5,439 nucleotides of DNA from Haloferacaceae archaeon PL-Br10_E2g29. Lineage in GTDB: Archaea; Halobacteriota; Halobacteria; Halobacteriales; Haloferacaceae. This document shows, piece by piece, positions 1 through 3,539 of this stretch. The stretch covers positions 1-5,439 of the forward strand of contig LKMS01000115.1 of assembly GCA_001563965.1 (NCBI GenBank). The letters are read 5' to 3'. A model generated the notes under the pieces. It saw only the letters and a program-made list of their open reading frames with translations. It was not told the origin of the DNA and made no database searches. Each line of letters begins with the position of its first letter. The stretch's first letter is position 1. A program made the translations under genes and the position numbers.

Positions 1-209
1 AACTCCTCATCGAGACCAACTACGACGACGCGAGCGAACAGCTCGAAGCGAAAGTCGACCGACTCGAAGTTCGTGCCGAACAGCTCGGCAAGCAGGAGTC
101 GCGTGTCCAAGAGAAGTTCGAGAAGCTCCAAGAGGAGCTCCAGCAGATGCTGAGCGGCGCGGGCGGCCCACAGGGCCCAGCCGGTCCCGGCGGCGCTGGC
201 GGCGCGTAA
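1..209 (+). CDS. pfdB: Prefoldin subunit beta, C-terminal part (5' end outside window)
   Basis: The last 68 codons of an open frame run into the window (first full codon at base 3) and end at TAA 207-209. Prefoldin is a cytosolic alpha2-beta4 hexameric holdase chaperone that captures unfolded proteins with its coiled-coil tentacles and passes them to the thermosome. Seen here: LLIETNYDDA, the family segment after the beta hairpin, then a heptad-rich helix from about AKVDRLEVR to EELQQMLSG, which is the descending coiled-coil arm. The chain ends in a Gly/Pro/Ala tail (GGPQGPAGPGGAGGA), a flexible extension common in haloarchaeal copies. Family members are about 120-130 residues, so roughly half is missing on the left. 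It is followed without a gap by a DUF3194 gene, matching the conserved archaeal order (rpl37ae, rpoP, pcc1, pfdB, DUF3194). Identification is firm. Confidence 0.93.
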   Translation, partial: LLIETNYDDASEQLEAKVDRLEVRAEQLGKQESRVQEKFEKLQEELQQMLSGAGGPQGPAGPGGAGGA

Positions 210-476
210 ATGAGCGCGGAGCCGACCGACGAAGCGGGCGAACCGACCGACCAGACCGTTGTTGAAACCGCGGCCGACGCCGCCGAAGGCGTCGTGCTCG
301 CGCGGTTTGCCAACAGCGATGTGAAAGACCTCGACATCACCGTCACCTTCGATGACGGCATCCTCGATGTCGACGTGTATCTGAACACGACCGGAGACGC
401 CGAGGCCGACGCCGACGCGGTCGCCACCGAGGCGGTCGAGGCCGCCGAGGCGGCCGTCGACGAACTCTTCGAGTAA
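210..476 (+). CDS. DUF3194 family protein (small, acidic, function unknown)
   Basis: An 88-residue protein whose ATG directly follows the pfdB stop (TAA|ATG, no spacer). No clear Shine-Dalgarno sequence precedes it, so translation is probably coupled to pfdB. An N-terminal acidic linker (about residues 1-17) leads to a helix (TVVETAADAAEGVVLARF, about 17-34). Next come a likely beta hairpin, LDITVTFDDG and ILDVDVYLN (about 41-59), and a terminal Ala/Glu helix (ATEAVEAAEAAVDELFE). This helix-strand-strand-helix pattern, the length and the position after prefoldin beta match the archaeal DUF3194 family. No catalytic residues are evident and there is no signal peptide or membrane segment, so it should be cytosolic. 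A role tied to prefoldin or to the transcription/translation genes of this operon is suggested only by context. The acidic composition fits a high-salt cytoplasm. Confidence 0.88.
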   Translation: MSAEPTDEAGEPTDQTVVETAADAAEGVVLARFANSDVKDLDITVTFDDGILDVDVYLNTTGDAEADADAVATEAVEAAEAAVDELFE

Positions 477-529
477 GTCGCTGTCGGTGATGTACAGAGT
501 GAATTGCCCGCCGAGACCGTAGAAATGTA

Positions 530-534
530 TTTTT
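530..534 (+). terminator. T-tract, candidate end of the pfdB-DUF3194 transcript
   Basis: Five consecutive T lie about 55 bases after the DUF3194 stop, within the AT-rich stretch TGTATTTTTAATG. Archaeal RNA polymerase terminates at short U-runs without needing a hairpin, and the next gene on this side is convergent. A purine-only tract (541-557) follows. Read from the minus strand, that tract is pyrimidine-rich and could end the opposing lipoprotein transcript. Placement is plausible but the motif is weak. Confidence 0.4.
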
Positions 535-624
535 AATGTCAAAGAAGAGAGAGAGGACGCTCCAGTATTCATTTTGGTTACAAACTGAGATTGACTGTTC
601 CGTATCCAGTAGTGATTCATATGA

Positions 625-681
625 CGGCTTGTCCGGCAGGCCGATGTTTTGATTTCGGCCGGAGCAACCGAATACAAGCCG
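625..681. repeat. Interrupted inverted repeat between convergent genes
   Basis: CGGCTTGT (625-632) is perfectly complementary to ACAAGCCG (674-681). Directly inside, CCGGC (633-637) can pair with GCCGG (658-662), giving about 13 base pairs with an 11-base bulge on the right arm. An alternative inner hairpin, GGCCGA (639-644) with TCGGCC (655-660), competes for the same bases. The element sits 28 bases beyond the lipoprotein stop in a region with no gene, so a transcript-end structure for the minus-strand gene is the simplest role. No T-run follows on either strand, so it is not a classical intrinsic terminator. Confidence 0.4.
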
Positions 682-709
682 CTGTATAGGAGGGATAGAG
701 GCTCAGCGA

Positions 710-1357
710 TTAACACTCAACAGGTTCCCCATCATCAGGCTCTCCGTCGGCGTTCTCGACGCGGTAGGTCTCTGATTCGGAGACGAAATAAACTGCGTGC
801 TCTTCACCGTCGCCGTGGAGCTCTTGTACCCAAAAGGACGCTTCAAGCGTATGTCCGTCGTATTCGAGCGTGACTTCCTTCGGTTCGGTCTCGTGTGGCT
901 CTGTGATCTCGAAGACCTCAAAGAAGGCGTCCCGAATCTCCGACCATTCGTCGTGATCGGAATCAAGCGCTGTTTCTTCACCGGACTCTACGACCTTCGA
1001 AAGCGTCTCATGAAACGCGTCGAGATCACTAAACGGGCCAGCCTCTGCCGATGTCACATCCCCATCTGGAGATGACGAAAGAGGTTCGACCAGAATTTCC
1101 GTGGTATTTAACGAGTAAACAAGCCAGTGAGATTCAACCACAACTCTATAGTACTCGTTGTCGTACGATTCGACCGACGTGACTGAAGCATCAATCGATG
1201 GGGGATCTTCGTCGGCGAAGAGCTCGCGTTCGATGTAATCGATTTCGCACGCTTCGATTGCTGATTCGGAAACCGGCGAAGAGAGAGGATTCGACAGACA
1301 GCCCGAGGCCGAGCTAATAATAGCTGCCGATGCGAGAAAGAGTGTTCGGCGCTTCAT
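710..1357 (-). CDS. Tat-exported lipoprotein of unknown function
   Basis: A 215-residue protein. The N-terminus has a twin-arginine signal (KRRTLFL, residues 2-8), a short hydrophobic stretch, and a lipobox (ASGC) with the lipidated Cys at residue 20. This predicts Tat export and anchoring on the outer face of the membrane. The mature part is acidic and rich in predicted beta strands (for example RVVVESHWLVYSL, EVTLEYDGHTLEASFWV, AVYFVSESETYRVE), suggesting a beta-sandwich-like extracytoplasmic domain. Only two other cysteines exist, C37 and the final residue C215, and they could form a disulfide joining the two ends. The start at 1357 was chosen because the signal peptide begins there; the open frame continues upstream to an ATG at 1498, but that would bury the signal. 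No family or catalytic motif is recognised. The gene stands alone, is convergent with DUF3194 and divergent from the RHH gene, and is less GC-rich than its neighbours. It is probably an accessory lipoprotein. Confidence 0.82.
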   Translation of the reverse strand: MKRRTLFLASAAIISSASGCLSNPLSSPVSESAIEACEIDYIERELFADEDPPSIDASVTSVESYDNEYYRVVVESHWLVYSLNTTEILVEPLSSSPDGDVTSAEAGPFSDLDAFHETLSKVVESGEETALDSDHDEWSEIRDAFFEVFEITEPHETEPKEVTLEYDGHTLEASFWVQELHGDGEEHAVYFVSESETYRVENADGEPDDGEPVEC

Positions 1358-1376
1358 ATCACATGTTTTCTGAGTA

Positions 1377-1384
1377 GATAATAA
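1377..1384 (-). promoter_or_regulatory. TATA-like box of the lipoprotein gene
   Basis: On the minus strand the sequence TTATTATC is centred about 24-26 bases before the ATG at 1357, with a purine-rich GGAAGACAC just upstream that could act as a BRE. Haloarchaeal TATA boxes lie about 26 bases before the transcript start, so transcription would begin at or next to the start codon. No Shine-Dalgarno sequence is visible before the ATG, so a leaderless mRNA fits. A second AT-rich candidate (TTTTAG, about 1399-1404) would instead give a short leader of about 20 bases. Confidence 0.5.
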
Positions 1385-1587
1385 GTGTCTTCCGCAAGCT
1401 AAAACCACTCTTTTTTCCGGTTCCCGTTCAGTATCAGAGTTCATCGAATGGTTGTTTCGCCACGAAGTGAATGTAAGAAACCGTCGCAAGTGCTGCATGG
1501 ACGCCCGGTATTCATCGCTATAGAATTATCAGTTTACAAGTGTTTCAGTAGGGTCATAAAAATCAAATTGTTGTCAGGTTGCGTGAA

Positions 1588-1593
1588 CTATAC
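1588..1593 (+). promoter_or_regulatory. TATA-like box of the RHH regulator gene
   Basis: CTATAC is centred about 28 bases before the ATG at 1619, a spacing suited to a leaderless or nearly leaderless transcript. GGAG at 1614-1617 is too close to the ATG to be a useful ribosome site. GGGAG at 1596-1600 is too far upstream. Another AT-rich patch (CATAAAAATCAAATTG, about 1555-1570) could serve as an alternative promoter with a leader of several tens of bases. The choice between them cannot be settled from sequence. Confidence 0.38.
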
Positions 1594-1618
1594 CAGGGAG
1601 TGATGCATCCAGCGGAGT

Positions 1619-2164
1619 ATGACAAAGCGAGTCACGGTATCGCTTGACGAAGATTCAAAGACGGCACTCGAAACGCTCAGTGCCGAAACCAACAAAGGTC
1701 AGAGTGAAGTAATTCGTCGGGCGCTTGCGTTCTACGCCGCGAATTTCGAGGTGGCAACGGGACGGCCGAGCCACAATCTTGAGCAGTATTACCAGATGCT
1801 CTCCTCGGGAGAACACGTCCTGTTGGATGTCGATTTTCTCCACGCGTTTTTAGAACACGCGTGTGACCGTGACGGCCCCGATCAGGCGTTTGTCGAAGCC
1901 ACCGATCGGGTTTCCGACTACCACGCACGGGAGTACGCAGACCGATTTGACGGCCTCGGCGAACTGCTCGAGTGGCTCGCGTTTTGCGGCTTTCTTGCCG
2001 TTCGACACCAAGATGACGGCGTCTATCACGTCGTGTTCCCTTCCGAACCGATTCGGTGGTTCATGTCGCGGTTCATCGAACGCAGTACGGTCGATTTGCC
2101 GGTTGATGTCGAGATCGAACCGGGCGTCTCGAAAGCCATTATCACCGAACACCGGACGACCTGA
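1619..2164 (+). CDS. Ribbon-helix-helix (CopG-like) regulator with C-terminal sensor-like domain
   Basis: A 181-residue protein. Residues 1-43 form a ribbon-helix-helix DNA-binding domain: strand KRVTVSLDE (3-11), helix A with SKTALETLSAET, a turn NKGQS (25-29), and helix B EVIRRALAFYAANF. Such proteins bind DNA as dimers by inserting the paired strands into the major groove. Residues about 50-175 are a second domain with several amphipathic helices (EHVLLDVDFLHAFLEHAC, LGELLEWLAFCGFLAVR) and a probable beta pair (YHVVFPSEP). This is much longer than the 45-90 residues of simple CopG proteins and probably serves ligand sensing or oligomerisation. It holds eight His (52, 66, 75, 80, 102, 130, 137, 178) and two Cys (82, 123), so metal sensing is possible but unproven. 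It lies 131 bases upstream of the transporter-hyuA pair on the same strand, making it their candidate local regulator. Antitoxin function is unlikely because there is no toxin partner. Confidence 0.83.
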   Translation: MTKRVTVSLDEDSKTALETLSAETNKGQSEVIRRALAFYAANFEVATGRPSHNLEQYYQMLSSGEHVLLDVDFLHAFLEHACDRDGPDQAFVEATDRVSDYHAREYADRFDGLGELLEWLAFCGFLAVRHQDDGVYHVVFPSEPIRWFMSRFIERSTVDLPVDVEIEPGVSKAIITEHRTT

Positions 2165-2168
2165 GACA

Positions 2169-2218
2169 GGTGACGTGGCGGCTCATCGCCGTTCATACGT
2201 GTTCACAACAGCGTCACC
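2169..2218. repeat. Nested inverted repeats after the RHH gene
   Basis: GGTGACG (2169-2175) is perfectly complementary to CGTCACC (2212-2218). Inside lies a small hairpin, GGCG (2177-2180) with CGCC (2187-2190) and a 6-base loop. The element begins 4 bases after the RHH stop codon, so it could end or stabilise that transcript. It could also be a leader structure if the transporter is read through from upstream. No T-run follows. An operator role for the upstream RHH protein is an alternative. Confidence 0.35.
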
Positions 2219-2246
2219 GGTTTGGCGATCCCATATGAAGAGTTCT

Positions 2247-2260
2247 CAAAAACACTTTTG
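2247..2260 (+). promoter_or_regulatory. Promoter-region palindrome upstream of the transporter gene
   Basis: CAAAA (2247-2251) and TTTTG (2256-2260) form a perfect inverted repeat around ACAC. It is the most AT-rich spot in the 131-base gap, so its CAAAAACA half is the best TATA-like candidate for the transporter-hyuA unit. That would place transcription start near 2276-2280 and leave a leader of about 15-20 bases. The dyad symmetry means a dimeric repressor could cover the box. Both readings are tentative. Confidence 0.38.
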
Positions 2261-2279
2261 TTCCATACGAGACGGCTTG

Positions 2280-2296
2280 TGAGTGGATTACACTCA
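2280..2296 (+). promoter_or_regulatory. Inverted repeat overlapping the transporter start codon
   Basis: TGAGTG (2280-2285) and CACTCA (2291-2296) are perfect inverted copies separated by GATTA; the final A is the first base of the start codon. As DNA it could be an operator just downstream of the predicted transcription start. As RNA it would fold into a 6-bp hairpin that hides the region just before the AUG, including the weak GAGTGGA ribosome-site candidate. A repeat this short can arise by chance. Confidence 0.35.
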
Positions 2297-3534
2297 TGGG
2301 ATTTACTGACCGACTCAGATCAGTTGGGCCCGGTGCGTTGGTTGCAGCGGCCTTCATTGGCCCCGGTACCGTCACAACAGCAAGCGTCATTGGTGCGGAG
2401 TTCGCCTACGTACTGGTTTGGACCATCGTCTTTTCGATTTTGGCGACGATGGTTCTCCAAGAGATGAGCGCCCGGTTGGGCTTGATTACCCAGCAGGGGC
2501 TTGGCGAGGCGTTGCGGAAACAGTTTGACAATCCCGTGCTGAGCGCGCTCGCAGTCGGATTGGTGGTGGCGGCCATCGGTATCGGCACCGCGGCGTTCCA
2601 GACCGGAAACATCACCGGCGGGGCGGCCGGACTCACAACCATTACCGGCGTTGGAGAAAACGTCTGGGGGCCGATTATCGGTCTCGTCGCGGGCGCACTG
2701 CTGTTGACAGGAAACTACAAACTCATCGAGCGGGTATTCATTGGACTCGTAGTCGTGATGGGAATCGCGTTCATTGTAAACGCAATCGCCGTTCGGCCGG
2801 ATGTCGGGGCGCTGAGCGTTGGGCTCATTCCCACGATTCCGGAGGGTTCAGCGCTACTGATTGCCGGACTCATTGGCACCACAGTCGTCGGCTACAACCT
2901 GTTTTTGCACGCGAGTACGGTCCAAGAGAAATGGAGCGATCCGGAAGATCTCAGAGACGTGCAGTATGACACGGTGCTGCTCGTCGGGATTGGTGGGCTG
3001 ATCACCACGGCGATCGTGATTACGGCCGCAGCGGTGTTTCCCGAGGGAACCACCATCGCCGATGTCGGCGAGATGGCCGACCAACTCGAACCGGTAATGG
3101 GCGGCTTCGCGCTCACGTTCTTCGCAATCGGGCTGTTCGCAGCCGGCTTTACGAGTGCGATGAGCGCGCCGCTCGCCGGCGCTTACGCCACCGCGGGTGC
3201 GCTCGGGTGGGAGCGTGATCTCAAGTCGAACCGGTTCCGCGCCATCTGGATGACCATTCTCGGCGTCGGCATCGTCTTTTCCGGACTGGGTTTCAACCCG
3301 GTCGAGGTGATTTTGCTCGCCCAAGTTGCCAACGGACTGCTGTTGCCGATTCTGGCGGTCTTCCTTATTTACGCGATGAACAGCGAGGAACTGCTCGGAG
3401 AACACACGAACTCCCCGGTGCAGAATCTGCTCGGTGGACTCGTCACGCTGGTCGCGATCATGATCGGCCTGTTAACGCTCAACGAGAATCTTCCGGCGTT
3501 CATCGATGTCATTACCGGACTGCTCGGCCTCTAA
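2296..3534 (+). CDS. NRAMP-superfamily transporter with non-canonical substrate site
   Basis: A 412-residue integral membrane protein with about 11 hydrophobic helices (roughly 10-30, 35-58, 80-102, 123-139, 147-165, 187-206, 225-247, 268-302, 315-331, 338-360, 377-396), the usual size and topology of the SLC11/NRAMP LeuT-fold family. Family traits seen: GPGALVAAAFIGPGTVTTAS in TM1, VLQEMSARLGLIT after TM2, NLFLHAS in TM6, GLFAAGFTSAMSAPLAGAY in TM8, and Q343 in TM10. The metal-binding DPGN of TM1 reads GPGT (residues 22-25), and MPH of TM6 reads VGY (198-200) before NLFLH. The Asp, Asn and Met that coordinate Mn2+/Fe2+ in true NRAMPs are thus absent. A different substrate is likely, either another ion or a small organic solute. 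The ATG at 2296 is the only start placing TM1 correctly. hyuA begins 5 bases after the stop, so the two genes should form an operon. The family assignment is firm; the substrate is unknown. Confidence 0.88.
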   Translation: MGFTDRLRSVGPGALVAAAFIGPGTVTTASVIGAEFAYVLVWTIVFSILATMVLQEMSARLGLITQQGLGEALRKQFDNPVLSALAVGLVVAAIGIGTAAFQTGNITGGAAGLTTITGVGENVWGPIIGLVAGALLLTGNYKLIERVFIGLVVVMGIAFIVNAIAVRPDVGALSVGLIPTIPEGSALLIAGLIGTTVVGYNLFLHASTVQEKWSDPEDLRDVQYDTVLLVGIGGLITTAIVITAAAVFPEGTTIADVGEMADQLEPVMGGFALTFFAIGLFAAGFTSAMSAPLAGAYATAGALGWERDLKSNRFRAIWMTILGVGIVFSGLGFNPVEVILLAQVANGLLLPILAVFLIYAMNSEELLGEHTNSPVQNLLGGLVTLVAIMIGLLTLNENLPAFIDVITGLLGL

Positions 3535-3539
3535 CGGAC

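Noticed and set aside
20..427. Minus-strand frame opposite pfdB and DUF3194
   Set aside because: Low-complexity Ser/Ala/Pro translation, antisense to two well-supported genes.
541..557. Purine-only tract (AAAGAAGAGAGAGAGGA) as a microsatellite or regulatory repeat
   Set aside because: Too short and irregular to call a repeat; at most it gives a pyrimidine-rich end for the minus-strand transcript.
649..1075. Short plus-strand frames (649-873, 797-1075) opposite the lipoprotein
   Set aside because: They overlap the lipoprotein gene antisense and have Arg-rich translations with no recognisable domain or promoter.
1358..1498. N-terminal extension of the lipoprotein frame to an upstream ATG at 1498
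   Set aside because: It would put 47 residues ahead of a clear Tat signal and lipobox and would read through the TATA-like box; the start at 1357 is far better.
1619..2164. RHH protein as the antitoxin of a toxin-antitoxin pair
   Set aside because: There is no small toxin-like gene on either side, and the protein is about twice the size of typical RHH antitoxins.
1863..2282. Plus-strand frame overlapping the RHH gene and the following gap
   Set aside because: It lies in another frame of the well-supported RHH gene, and its Ser/Arg-rich translation looks non-coding.
2854..3405. Minus-strand frame of 183 codons opposite the transporter
   Set aside because: Shadow of the membrane-protein frame; very hydrophilic, Arg/Glu-rich translation without motifs.
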